39,405 bases of DNA from a virus: positions 1 to 39,405 of the IMG/VR virus record IMGVR_UViG_3300041964_000080; one strand, 5' to 3'. The stretch's first letter is position 1. Each line of letters begins with the position of its first letter. The notes under the pieces were generated by a model. It did no database searches and was not told where the DNA came from. It worked only from the letters and a program-made list of their open reading frames with translations. The translations under genes and the position numbers were made by a program. This document shows positions 24,280-31,504 of the stretch, piece by piece.

Positions 24280-24518
24280 TCCCCTGCTTTCAGCCTTGCC
24301 ATTGTGTAAGCAACGAACTGTTTACCCACGGCGATCGCGCCTTCCATTGATTGGTAGACGTTGGGATAGTCGCCCAATTCCTGTCCGTCAGGATCAAAGG
24401 CACCGAAGGCGAAGTAGTTGCCACGTTGGACAGGAATCACCAGCCAGTTGCCATCAGGATGAGGGACTAGCGTGGCGTGGTTGTAGAGGTAAGTCGAACG
24501 GCTGTCAAAGAGACTCAT
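24267..24518 (-). CDS. small hypothetical protein
   Basis: 83 residues, intact. Beta-rich, aromatic sequence (YLYNHATLVPHPDGNWLVIP, then GNYFAFGAFDPDGQELGDYP) with a short helical end (AVGKQFVAYTMARL). The end GEWRV lies in the start of the HTH gene, so translation is coupled. No family recognised; it travels with the BRO and HTH genes. Confidence 0.6.
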   Translation of the reverse strand: MSLFDSRSTYLYNHATLVPHPDGNWLVIPVQRGNYFAFGAFDPDGQELGDYPNVYQSMEGAIAVGKQFVAYTMARLKAGEWRV

Positions 24519-24521
24519 GGG

Positions 24522-25679
24522 TTACGCCTCCACTGCTAGCGCGATCGCACTCTCAACCAGATCCCAATCTGAAGCAGGGTACAGATTCACCTGACAGATG
24601 GAACCGTTGATGGCGACAGACTTTTTCGGTGGATTCTCACCGCGTCTGTTGCGGTACATCCTTGCCGCCTGCAACCCTGCCTGCTGCGCCTGGTAAGGGC
24701 TGAGTGTTCTGCCGTTGAGCTTGGCAAAGTCAGCGACGCTCAAGGGGTCTGGTTGAACAAGCGGAGGTTTGGGTGGTGCCGACTCCATCGCTTCGGTCAG
24801 GTCATTGAAAGTCAGCAGTTGGAGGGTGCGTGAAAGCTGATTGGTGAGAACCGCTTTCAGGCTGGAGCCATCGGGCAAGGCTTCGATCTGGGTGGCAGTC
24901 GCGGTTGCCTGGTGGAGGATGTTGAGCGCACGTAGCTTGGGGTTGTGTTCGACGGGTGGCGGGGCGGCGGGTGGTAGCTGCTTACGTGTCTTGGGTTCGG
25001 TACGGCTGAGGACACGCAGCGCGGCGGTGAGTGTATCAACGCCTGCTGCCTCTATTTCTGCCCAGCGTCTACTGATGCGAATGTAACGAGCAATGACAGC
25101 ATTCCCTAACGGCTTGCCTGTGTTGGGGCTGATCAAGTTAGCACGGCAGAAGGCTTCCCACTGTCCATGCTTGTGCTGGTCGCGGAGCTGCGACAGGCGA
25201 TCGCCAATCTGCTTTGCCAGCTGCAAGCAACGTCGCTTGTAATTCACGGGCGCTTGCTCTAGCTGCCCAAACAAATGGTTGATCTGGTTGATGAGGACGC
25301 GATCGGGCGTGTCGGGGGCGGGGCTAGCGTCCGACACAGTGTAGCTGCCTGTACTGCGGATGGAGGGTAAGACTTCGTGAAACACCCAGCGTTGGAAACG
25401 TTTGGCAACGGGTTTGCGTGATTTGAAGATGAGGCGGAAGAGTCCAGGCTCGGTCACGGTGAGTACTTCTTGGTTGCCGCCAGGGGTACTGACAATGGCA
25501 GTACCCTTCTCGTCATCGTCTAAACCTGAACCAGGGCGATCCGGTCTGCCGTTAACAGCTAGCGATGTATCTAGAGCTAATACTGTACAAACGTCAGTAG
25601 CCACCCATTCAGGCTTTTCTAGCGAACCGACGAAGCGAACATTCTGACCTTCAAACGCGAAGACTGATAAATTAGACAT
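24522..25679 (-). CDS. BRO-N domain antirepressor-like protein
   Basis: About 385 residues from ATG 25679 (AAAGGAA upstream); the frame extends to 25751 without better signals. Residues 1-110 are a BRO-N domain: LSVFAFEGQNVRFVGSLEKP, EWVATDVCTVLALDTSLAV, EVLTVTEPGLFRLIFKSRKP and the end FQRWVFHEVLPSIRSTGSY. The rest is a helical region with a central domain (FCRANLISPNTGKPLGNAVI) and a Pro-rich linker. In phages this family includes Ant-type antirepressors. Being divergent from the plus-strand secreted gene and upstream of the ATPase operon, it may induce the lytic switch. Confidence 0.8.
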   Translation of the reverse strand: MSNLSVFAFEGQNVRFVGSLEKPEWVATDVCTVLALDTSLAVNGRPDRPGSGLDDDEKGTAIVSTPGGNQEVLTVTEPGLFRLIFKSRKPVAKRFQRWVFHEVLPSIRSTGSYTVSDASPAPDTPDRVLINQINHLFGQLEQAPVNYKRRCLQLAKQIGDRLSQLRDQHKHGQWEAFCRANLISPNTGKPLGNAVIARYIRISRRWAEIEAAGVDTLTAALRVLSRTEPKTRKQLPPAAPPPVEHNPKLRALNILHQATATATQIEALPDGSSLKAVLTNQLSRTLQLLTFNDLTEAMESAPPKPPLVQPDPLSVADFAKLNGRTLSPYQAQQAGLQAARMYRNRRGENPPKKSVAINGSICQVNLYPASDWDLVESAIALAVEA

Positions 25680-25857
25680 GGCTATTCCTTTGAGTAATTG
25701 CGGGGAATGGGCAGGCGGGTCGCAACTTTGACCGGGCGCGACTCGCTTCAAACTTTCATTACTTACGCCTCACCTCCTTTGTGAAAGCTTCATGACAAAG
25801 CTGGGGGTTTTCTCTGATGACTGGGAACTGTTTAAACAGAACTCACCCGGTCAAACC

Positions 25858-26376
25858 ATGAAACTTTTACGCTGCCTCGCGCTGCCAACTGCCCTAGCTG
25901 CAATCTTTCTGCCTTCCCTCAGCGCTTCTGCCCAATTCGCAGAACCTGATCACCCTTGCTATATGCGGACGGCATCGGGGCGCGTGATCAATCTGACAGT
26001 GGCAATGTGCGGAGGCACTGCTTCAAACACTGCTGTAGCAGTGCCTGCTAACGCTTTAGCAGCTTCTAAGCAAGAAGAAGAAAGCAGCCCACTGAAGATT
26101 ACTGGCATCAAAATCAAGCGATCGGCGGCGGCAGGCTTAATTCAAATCACTGGTTACGTTGTGAATCCAACCAATGAAGATCAGAAAGTGAACCGGATTA
26201 AGTACAGGCTGATTGACAAGCAAACACAACGGACAGCAGCAATTGATTCTACGTTTGTTGCGAAGACCATTCCACCGGGCGGTAGAGTCGCTTTTGAAAC
26301 ATTCGTAGACAGGAAGGATGTAAACAAGGTGCCTACTAACCGCATGTTGTTTAGCGTGGTCAGCATCAACGAATAA
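25858..26376 (+). CDS. secreted cyanobacterial-type protein (lysogenic-conversion candidate)
   Basis: 172 residues from ATG 25858; the longer frame from 25792 adds a tail without homology. A signal peptide is clear (LLRCLALPTALAAIFLPSL, cleavage after SASA-Q). The mature part starts with CYMRTASGRVINLTVAMCG, a short Cys-pair motif common in secreted cyanobacterial proteins. It ends in a beta-sandwich (LIQITGYVVNPTNEDQKVNR, then IPPGGRVAFETFV) similar to FxLYD. It has its own terminator and a neighbourhood of regulatory genes, so it could be expressed in the lysogen. Confidence 0.7.
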   Translation: MKLLRCLALPTALAAIFLPSLSASAQFAEPDHPCYMRTASGRVINLTVAMCGGTASNTAVAVPANALAASKQEEESSPLKITGIKIKRSAAAGLIQITGYVVNPTNEDQKVNRIKYRLIDKQTQRTAAIDSTFVAKTIPPGGRVAFETFVDRKDVNKVPTNRMLFSVVSINE

Positions 26377-26403
26377 CCAGCCGTCAAACTCAACCTTTCA
26401 CTC

Positions 26404-26436
26404 AACCCTCGATCGCTCGATCGGGGGTTTCTTTTT
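26404..26436 (+). terminator. intrinsic terminator, plus strand
   Basis: ACCCTCGATCG pairs with CGATCGGGGGT, followed by TTCTTTTT. It ends the secreted-protein gene. Confidence 0.7.
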
Positions 26437-26438
26437 GG

Positions 26439-26564
26439 CTATTTGTCGGCATACTTCCACACCAGCCAAGCACCCACCATCATGATGACGAGGGCATAAG
26501 CGACCAGCGCCCAATCAGGGTTAAGGGATTCGATCGAGTCAATGGCAGAGGGGCGATCGTTCAC
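26439..26564 (-). CDS. 41-residue membrane protein coupled to the repressor gene
   Basis: GTG 26564 overlaps the TGA of the repressor gene and has GGAGGTGGCAG in front, a strong site for coupled translation. The product has a hydrophilic N-terminus (NDRPSAIDSIESLNPDW) and one transmembrane helix (ALVAYALVIMMVGAWLVW), then KYADK. No family known. Coupling with a repressor suggests lysogenic expression, perhaps superinfection exclusion, but this is inference. Confidence 0.55.
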   Translation of the reverse strand: MNDRPSAIDSIESLNPDWALVAYALVIMMVGAWLVWKYADK

Positions 26565-26815
26565 CCTGCCACCTCCAGTTCGTCTGGCTTAAATTCAATG
26601 AGATCATTCGGAGTGCATTTCAGCGCGTTGCAAAGCCTATTGAGGGTATCGCCTGAAATCTGCTTTAAGTCGTCTGATTTTTTCAACTTAGAAATTGTGA
26701 CCCTATGAAGTCCCGAAAGCTCTGAAAGCCTCTGGTTGCTGATATTTTGTTCAGCCATCAGAACGCGCAGTCGCCAACGGATCATCAAGGGAGTCCTTTT
26801 AATTGCTACTCCCAT
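26561..26815 (-). CDS. XRE-family repressor
   Basis: 84 residues from ATG 26815 (GGAGG upstream); a start four codons earlier at 26827 is possible. An HTH_XRE fold fills the protein: LRVLMAEQNISNQRLSELSG, LHRVTISKLKKSDDLKQISG, DTLNRLCNALKCTPNDLIEF. No C-terminal dimerisation or cleavage domain is present, so it resembles small Cro/CI-like or plasmid repressors. Divergent promoters with GTAGC sites lie just upstream. Confidence 0.8.
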   Translation of the reverse strand: MGVAIKRTPLMIRWRLRVLMAEQNISNQRLSELSGLHRVTISKLKKSDDLKQISGDTLNRLCNALKCTPNDLIEFKPDELEVAG

Positions 26816-26840
26816 AGTTTCCTCCAAGATTTGGTAAAGC

Positions 26841-26965
26841 GGTAGCCCTCTCGCTACCTATGTAGCCACACTTTACTTTCTACTGTGTAGCCTGTCAAGT
26901 AATTATGAAGGTTAAAAAGTTATTTGGTAGCTTGTATTGACTTTTGGTAGCCAGCCAGCTACATT
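26841..26965. promoter_or_regulatory. divergent promoter/operator region of the repressor switch
   Basis: Minus promoter: TTGACA (26893-26898) and TAAAGT (26870-26875), 17-bp spacer. Plus promoter: TTGACT (26937-26942) and TACATT (26960-26965), 17-bp spacer. GTAGC sites: palindrome GGTAGC-6-GCTACC at 26841-26858, single sites near 26862, 26887 and 26926, and GTAGC-6-GCTAC at 26947-26962, which lies in the plus-promoter spacer. Layout is that of an autoregulated phage switch. Confidence 0.7.
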
Positions 26966-26979
26966 AAGGACATAGGAAA

Positions 26980-27057
26980 GGCGCTCCACTCCCGCTAAGA
27001 AGAAAGCGCCCCTCCCAATAAGTCCCATTACTGGAACCCCTCAATGTTAGCAACACA
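26980..27057 (+). ncRNA. structured 5' leader, copy 1
   Basis: GGCGCT (26980-26985) pairs with AGCGCC (27005-27010). After it comes AAGTCCCATTACTGGAACCC, identical in the second copy, up to and past the ATG at 27044 (38 identical bases, 27020-27057). No Shine-Dalgarno is visible before the ATG. Confidence 0.5.
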
Positions 27058-27283
27058 GATCAGCTTTCCAGCACTCGACGCACCCGCCCTGAAGACTCAT
27101 GCCCACCGCGTCACCCTGGTCAACCACGCTCAGAACCAGAGTATGCAGCTCGAAGTCTTCACCCTCAGCGATAGCTTTAGCGCCGTGTGGCGTGAGGTCA
27201 ACTACCAACGCCAACAACTCAATCTCAGAGGCTTCGTCATGGATCATGAAGCCGAGATTGAGTGCCTGACCACACCGTTCTAG
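27044..27283 (+). CDS. small early protein, paralogue A
   Basis: 79 residues, ATG 27044. It begins LATQISFPALDAPALKTHAH and RVTLVNHAQNQSMQLEVFTL and ends GFVMDHEAEIECLTTPF. A clear paralogue lies at 27888-28136, with the same order of motifs. No Cys/His cluster or membrane segment. Being first after the repressor-controlled plus promoter, it is probably an early regulator or host-takeover protein. Confidence 0.65.
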   Translation: MLATQISFPALDAPALKTHAHRVTLVNHAQNQSMQLEVFTLSDSFSAVWREVNYQRQQLNLRGFVMDHEAEIECLTTPF

Positions 27284-27342
27284 ACCGCACAGGGGCAGCA
27301 ATGCCCCGCTCTAATCCCGCCACCGCAGCTTCGATCGGTGCC

Positions 27343-27361
27343 AGTCCCAAGCCTGGAACCC
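27343..27361 (+). repeat. third copy of the leader core motif
   Basis: AGTCCCA-3-CTGGAACCC occurs here with the same spacing as in the two leaders, 45 bases before the next ATG at 27406. The outer stem is not evident. Confidence 0.35.
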
Positions 27362-27405
27362 AAGGGAGAGGGGAGCAAACCCAACCACTACACGGGGACA
27401 CTGAA

Positions 27406-27774
27406 ATGCAAGACCTTCTCACCGCCGCCGCTACCGCTACAGAAATCGCCGCGATCGCACTTCTCTTCACCAGCTTCGTTTCCGCCTGGACTCGCACCGC
27501 ACCCACCGCTACTGCTCCTGCCGCTGCCATCCCTACACCAGCCGCCACAGTCGAGCCAGTTGCACCCACTCCTGCCCCAGCCGTTGAGCCAGAGCCAATT
27601 GTTGAGTCGACCTTCACCGCTGACGAGCAGATCACCACAACGATCGCACCCGACTATCACGCGATGACGCTGACCGAACTCAAAGCGATCGGGAAGCAAC
27701 GCAAGATCAAGGGATGGCAGGTCTGGAAGAAACCAGCCACCGCGATCGCCAAACTGGAGGCACTCGCTGCCTAG
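27406..27774 (+). CDS. membrane-anchored protein with Rho_N/SAP-like C-terminus
   Basis: 122 residues from ATG 27406; the frame is open back to 27262 but carries low-complexity sequence. N-terminal hydrophobic segment: TEIAAIALLFTSFVSAWTRT. Then a Pro/Ala/Val linker (APAAAIPTPAATVEPVAPTP). C-terminal about 36 residues (TLTELKAIGKQRKIKGWQVW, then KKPATAIAKLEALAA) match the Rho N-terminal / SAP-type nucleic-acid-binding motif. So it may hold DNA or RNA at the membrane. It sits between the two paralogous small genes. Confidence 0.55.
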   Translation: MQDLLTAAATATEIAAIALLFTSFVSAWTRTAPTATAPAAAIPTPAATVEPVAPTPAPAVEPEPIVESTFTADEQITTTIAPDYHAMTLTELKAIGKQRKIKGWQVWKKPATAIAKLEALAA

Positions 27775-27822
27775 ACTGCTGCTGCCTGCGAACAGCGTTA
27801 GCGATCGCACCTCAAAGCAAAA

Positions 27823-27901
27823 GAGCGCTCCCGACTCCAATCAGAAAGCGCTCTCTCACAACAAAGTCCCATTACTGGAACCCCTCAATGTTAGCAACAC
27901 A
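27823..27901 (+). ncRNA. structured 5' leader, copy 2
   Basis: GAGCGCT (27823-27829) pairs with AGCGCTC (27847-27853). The stem bases differ from copy 1 yet pairing is kept: G-C in copy 1 is replaced by A-T in copy 2. The downstream 38 bases (27864-27901) are identical to copy 1. Confidence 0.5.
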
Positions 27902-28136
27902 AGTCAACTTTCCCGCGATCGCCCTTGACGCACCCGCTCTGAAAACGTTTAAGCATCGCGTCACCCTGGTCAACCATCAGCTCGATCGCAGCCATCAGAT
28001 CGAAGTGACTACCTTCTCTGACAGCTTCAATGCCATTCAGCGCGAAGTTGCTTACGTACGATCGAACTGTCCCGCTTTGAAAAGCTACGTCATGGCTGAT
28101 GTTCCGGTTGAGCTAATCAGCGGTAGTACATTCTGA
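27888..28136 (+). CDS. small early protein, paralogue B
   Basis: 82 residues from ATG 27888; the longer frame to 27714 is a shadow of the upstream gene. Homologous to the 27044 product: LATQVNFPAIALDAPALKTF, KHRVTLVNHQLDRSHQIEV, FSDSFNAIQREVAYVRSNC. A two-residue Ala-Leu insertion near the N-terminus distinguishes it. Function unknown; shared leader suggests the same post-transcriptional control. Confidence 0.65.
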   Translation: MLATQVNFPAIALDAPALKTFKHRVTLVNHQLDRSHQIEVTTFSDSFNAIQREVAYVRSNCPALKSYVMADVPVELISGSTF

Positions 28137-28227
28137 TTCCCTCCTAACGACCACTGCGATCGGGCGCACAGACTACACACCCACCGCTGACACCCTTCCC
28201 TGTCAGCTTCCCTACTCCCTCACAGTC

Positions 28228-29142
28228 ATGAGTTTCACAGAAATCATCAATCGCTTAAAAGAACCGTTTCCACCTGAGCTGCACGTAGAGCGCGACCTTC
28301 CTGGCGGCGGTAAATGGTTTTACGTCACCTGGCAACGCATCCGTGAACGCCTGGATGATGTTTGCCCTGAGTGGCGCATCGAATACGGCACTCCGTTCTA
28401 CCTGGACAAATATTGTGTGGTCAGTTGCAAGCTGACGATCGCAGGTATTAGCCGCGAGGCACTGGGCAATGCCGAGATTGAATTGCTCAGCAAATCTGGC
28501 AAGGATATGAGCCGAGGGACAGCGATCGAACGTGCCCTAGCCGATGCCTTTAAGAATGCTGCCGAAGCGTTTGGGGTCTGCCGCTACTTGGACGAGCAGA
28601 GCAAAGACAAGCGCGAGTTTACCATCCGCTATTTGCAAGCAAAAGGCGATGGGCGAGGCGTCAAGGTTGCTGCTGAAAACGGCTGGCTCCCTGGCAACCT
28701 CAATCCTGAAGCCACAGAAGCACGCAAAAGGGCAGAGTTTGCTGCCAAGCATCCACTGCCTAAAAGTGCTGCCAGTGCCAAGCCAATGCCGGCACGCCCA
28801 GCGCCCGTTCACGTAGAGCCATTGACCACCAACCGCGATCGCTTCATCCGGCTTCGCACTTTGACGGGTCACGCCTCAGAGCAGGTCAAAACGTTGTGTC
28901 AGGAGTTAAACATCCCGCCTGCTGCCAATAGCCTTAATGCCGCTCAATGCTTGCAGTTGCGTGATGCCATGCTCACTGACTGGGCGATGGGTCAACAACG
29001 GTTCAAGCATCTCAACCATGCCCAAAACAGTTTCAACAATGTGCTTGTGCAGTTTGAGCAGCCGCCAGATGACGATCAGCTCTGGGTGGTCTGGGAAACG
29101 AAGGTACTGGAAAAGCCTGTACTGGAAGAAGTGACAGCCTAA
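28228..29142 (+). CDS. Rad52/22-like single-strand annealing protein
   Basis: 304 residues, intact. Residues 1-120 are the Rad52-type annealing core: LKEPFPPELHVERDLPGG, FYVTWQRIRERLDDVCPEW, then DMSRGTAIERALADAFKNAA, EAFGVCRYLD. The rest is a Pro/Ala linker and a helical C-terminal region (HASEQVKTLCQELNIPPAAN). Phage Rad52-like proteins anneal ssDNA in recombination-dependent replication. It is an early gene directly after the paralogous pair, upstream of the PAS-like gene and a terminator. Confidence 0.85.
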   Translation: MSFTEIINRLKEPFPPELHVERDLPGGGKWFYVTWQRIRERLDDVCPEWRIEYGTPFYLDKYCVVSCKLTIAGISREALGNAEIELLSKSGKDMSRGTAIERALADAFKNAAEAFGVCRYLDEQSKDKREFTIRYLQAKGDGRGVKVAAENGWLPGNLNPEATEARKRAEFAAKHPLPKSAASAKPMPARPAPVHVEPLTTNRDRFIRLRTLTGHASEQVKTLCQELNIPPAANSLNAAQCLQLRDAMLTDWAMGQQRFKHLNHAQNSFNNVLVQFEQPPDDDQLWVVWETKVLEKPVLEEVTA

Positions 29143-29239
29143 ACCCGACACCGTGACGGATCTCAACCGCCATTTTGCGGATACCTGTGTCCTTTTGTAC
29201 TACTCCAGGGTGTTTTCTTCCTACAATGTCTAGAGCCAT

Positions 29240-29261
29240 GCCACCCGTTGCGGTGGCTTTT
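29240..29261 (+). terminator. intrinsic terminator after rad52-like gene
   Basis: GCCACC (29240-29245), loop CGTTGC, GGTGGC (29252-29257), then TTTT. It lies between the annealing-protein gene and the PAS-like gene, so it ends that transcript or attenuates the next. Confidence 0.7.
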
Positions 29262-29300
29262 GCTGCCCACTGCGGGGCGGCTCTTAGAGAAATCATCATC

Positions 29301-30023
29301 ATGCATGCTTCTACTGCCCCGCTCGTTGAACGGTTTCTTTATCTATGCTCCTTTGATCAGCGCCTCCGATCGTCGATCGCCAGCCTGACCATTGACACGC
29401 ATTCGGAGGGCATGATCGCCCTCATCCGTGCCATGCCGCGCCAATCCCCCTGGCTTAGCTACTTCATGCCTGAAATCGTCGGTTTTTTGTGTCAGCTTGG
29501 GAACTTTCGAGCGATCGTCATCCAGACAGACAACCACTGTTTGCCGTTTGAGATGAGCGATTTGTTAGCCACGTTTCCCCTGGCTGGGCACAAAGAGCTA
29601 GCACACGATCGCAGCCATCTACTAGAGGTTAAAGCCATGCGAGGCAGCCAGAATTTTGAAGCCTTGGCAAGTTACGCAACCCGTGACCATCACGTTTTCT
29701 TGATCAGCACCGACGGGCGTTATGTGGATGCCAGATTGCAGCGGGGCAGCCCTGCGACTATCACGCCAGAGCAGATGATCGGTCAGCCGATCGCTGACTT
29801 TATTGGCAGCGTTGGTGCTGCCTATCTGATGGAGCAGTTGCAAGCAGTCTATGAGCAGGGTGGGGAGCGAGAGCTGGTCTATCCCGTGGTGCATCCAAAT
29901 GGCGAATCGCGCACTTACCAGGGCACGCTGATTGCCGTGCCTGGTAGTGAGACGTGCATTTTGCTGAGTCAGCGCGTCAAACCGTCTTCTGCCCGTTCCC
30001 GTTCGTTAGCTGCTCCCCCGTAA
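29301..30023 (+). CDS. PAS-like signalling protein
   Basis: 240 residues from ATG 29301; the frame reaches 29175 but those codons cover the terminator. Residues 1-115 are a helical domain. Residues about 128-225 have a PAS outline: DHHVFLISTDGRYVDARLQR, ATITPEQMIGQPIADFIGS, MEQLQAVYEQGGERELVYPV, then GTLIAVPGSETCILLSQRV. PAS domains bind small molecules or light-sensing cofactors, but no cofactor-binding Cys or His is evident. Its last 47 bases overlap the convergent repressor gene, which may be a frameshift artefact. A sensor for the lysis-lysogeny switch is one idea. Confidence 0.55.
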   Translation: MHASTAPLVERFLYLCSFDQRLRSSIASLTIDTHSEGMIALIRAMPRQSPWLSYFMPEIVGFLCQLGNFRAIVIQTDNHCLPFEMSDLLATFPLAGHKELAHDRSHLLEVKAMRGSQNFEALASYATRDHHVFLISTDGRYVDARLQRGSPATITPEQMIGQPIADFIGSVGAAYLMEQLQAVYEQGGERELVYPVVHPNGESRTYQGTLIAVPGSETCILLSQRVKPSSARSRSLAAPP

Positions 30024-30315
30024 AGGGGTCTAGCTTCCCGCGTAGCGCTTCGCAGATGTCGTTGTAGTCTAGCCGCCTGCTGTCGTTGAACTTGAGAATG
30101 CCAGAGTCCAACAACGCAAACATGTGATTGAAGTCAAACTTTGATGCCCAGGTAGCGTTGACGAGATCCGTCAGCTTTGACTCTGGGATGACGATGCCCG
30201 ACTTTTGGTGGATAAACTTGGCGGCGGCGGCGCGAGACGTAAAGCCAGCTTGATCAATGCAGTGCTGCAAGAAAACGCCAAAACGTTTCTTGCCCTCATC
30301 AGACAACCCATCCAT
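29977..30315 (-). CDS. second repressor-like protein
   Basis: 112 residues, ATG 30315 with AGGAG upstream. The N-terminus (KRFGVFLQHCIDQAGFTSRA, then AAAKFIHQKSGIVIPESKL) has the form of a divergent XRE HTH. The rest (WASKFDFNHMFALLDSGILK, then GKLDPFTGEQLTNG) is a small C-terminal extension as in cyanobacterial XRE-like regulators ending LDPxTGE. It faces an operator region with large inverted repeats, consistent with autoregulation. Confidence 0.65.
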   Translation of the reverse strand: MDGLSDEGKKRFGVFLQHCIDQAGFTSRAAAAKFIHQKSGIVIPESKLTDLVNATWASKFDFNHMFALLDSGILKFNDSRRLDYNDICEALRGKLDPFTGEQLTNGNGQKTV

Positions 30316-30327
30316 AGTGATGCTCCT

Positions 30328-30486
30328 GTGACTCTTTGATGCGCTCCAGCCCGCAAAGAGTCACCCAAACGAGCCAGAGCACATCTCAGTTTTACCCGAT
30401 AAAGTCACCGGAAAAGTGACTTTTCATGAATCGTTTGTGAAGAGTCATTAGTCAATCTTGATTTTTGACTTTTACATCGCTACTGT
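30328..30486. promoter_or_regulatory. second operator/promoter region
   Basis: GTGACTCTTTG (30328-30338) and CAAAGAGTCAC (30354-30364) make an 11-bp perfect inverted repeat. AAAGTCAC (30401-30408) and GTGACTTT (30416-30423) make a second one. Another AAGAGTCA is at about 30440. A plus promoter TTGATT (30458-30463), 17-bp spacer, TACTGT (30481-30486) follows. The half-sites share the AAAG(AG)TCAC core. Confidence 0.65.
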
Positions 30487-30541
30487 GAGGTCATCAGCAA
30501 TGAACGAGCTGATCCTAGTTTCAACCAAGCTTTGCGTCCTT

Positions 30542-30565
30542 CCCGTAGCTCCTGCGGGCTTTTTT
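30542..30565 (+). terminator. intrinsic terminator/attenuator in leader
   Basis: CCCGTAG, loop CTC, CTGCGGG, then C and six T. It lies between the plus promoter at 30458 and the HTH gene at 30598, overlapping a small leader frame from ATG 30500 (MNELILVSTKLCVLPVAPAG). Transcripts must read through it to reach the early genes. Confidence 0.7.
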
Positions 30566-30597
30566 AGAGTTCCAGTGTTGAAAAATCAACAGAAAAC

Positions 30598-30780
30598 ATG
30601 GCAAGCGAAACGACCAAATACCGCAGTCAGGCGATCGCTCTACATAGCGAGGGCTTGAGTTACAGACAGATTGAGGATGCCTTGAGGCGTGAATACGGGC
30701 GTTTAGTCGTTGATTACACGACCGTATGGCGCTGGGTCAAAGCCTCGAAGACGACCAAGACAGAAACAAACGCAGCCTGA
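30598..30780 (+). CDS. small HTH protein
   Basis: 60 residues, ATG 30598. HTH: KYRSQAIALHSEGLSYRQIE, then REYGRLVVDYTTVWRWVK, similar to the resolvase/transposase-type HTH. No catalytic domain. It is the first gene behind the attenuator and ends in its own hairpin, so a Cro-like or early regulator role is plausible. Confidence 0.65.
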   Translation: MASETTKYRSQAIALHSEGLSYRQIEDALRREYGRLVVDYTTVWRWVKASKTTKTETNAA

Positions 30781-30795
30781 TTTCTCAGGCTTTGC
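30775..30795 (+). terminator. hairpin at HTH gene end
   Basis: GCCTGA (30775-30780, including the stop), loop TTTC? and TCAGGC (30784-30789), then TTT. Weak T-run, so termination is probably partial. Confidence 0.45.
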
Positions 30796-30830
30796 AGCCA
30801 ACCTAACCGCGTGAGTGAGACGCGATTCGT

Positions 30831-31217
30831 ATGACACAAACAAACATAACCGACGAAGCCTCAACACTGCTTGCTCAGTTTCAGCAATTGGCTGAGCTGG
30901 AGACCGATCGCTGCCGTATTTTTCCTAACGGTGATGTGGTCGTTTTGCTATCCGAAGATTTGCAGCTTGTTTATGACGTAGATTGTACGCCTTCATTTTC
31001 AGCAGCAGAGCAGGCACTCCTCCAAGCCTCAATACAAGAAGCGATCGCCTCTCATGGCTGGCTCTACCAAGTTGGGAACGCCGTTACTGGGGAGTGTCAC
31101 GCACAGGTATTAAAGCCAATCGATTACAAGTCATTTTCTGGACAGCACAACGAGCCAGCGATCGCACTCCTCTCCGCTTATCTCTTGGCACTGCAAGCGG
31201 AGCAGGCAGCAGCATGA
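30831..31217 (+). CDS. hypothetical early protein
   Basis: 128 residues, ATG 30831. Acidic, with alternating helices and strands: TLLAQFQQLAELETDRCRIF, then PNGDVVVLLSEDLQLVYDVD, then ALLQASIQEAIASHGWLYQV. It ends ALLSAYLLALQAEQAAA. The stop overlaps the ATG of the next gene in ATGA, so translation is coupled. Family not recognised. Confidence 0.6.
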   Translation: MTQTNITDEASTLLAQFQQLAELETDRCRIFPNGDVVVLLSEDLQLVYDVDCTPSFSAAEQALLQASIQEAIASHGWLYQVGNAVTGECHAQVLKPIDYKSFSGQHNEPAIALLSAYLLALQAEQAAA

Positions 31218-31504
31218 ACAACCTCACCTCTCTTACCTGGTGGCAGCAAGCCTGGACTGCCACCCCTAAGCCTGCGCCTCGCCCAACGATCGCCCCCGAA
31301 CAAATCATCCTCGCTGCGTTCAAGGTCGATCACGTTTTGACGCAGGGGATGCTGCTGGATTTGTGCCGACAGCAGGGCGCAAACATCAACTACCCGACAC
31401 TCCGATCGCATCTGGCACGACTGCAACAAGAGGGCGCGATTCGCAGCAGCTTCGTGGATCACATCGTTCCTGGTCTGCCAGTGCTGGTCTATCAGCGCTC
31501 CTGA
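31214..31504 (+). CDS. winged-helix-like early protein
   Basis: 96 residues, ATG 31214. A Pro-rich N-terminus (WWQQAWTATPKPAPRPTIAP) is followed by a winged-helix-like region: QIILAAFKVDHVLTQGMLLD, LCRQQGANINYPTLRSHLAR, LQQEGAIRSSFV. The pattern suggests DNA binding. Coupled to the upstream gene. Confidence 0.6.
   Translation: MNNLTSLTWWQQAWTATPKPAPRPTIAPEQIILAAFKVDHVLTQGMLLDLCRQQGANINYPTLRSHLARLQQEGAIRSSFVDHIVPGLPVLVYQRS

Noticed and set aside
27262-27405. Longer start for the membrane/SAP-like protein
   Set aside because: The added residues are low-complexity and contain the leader-like motif; the ATG at 27406 precedes the hydrophobic helix.
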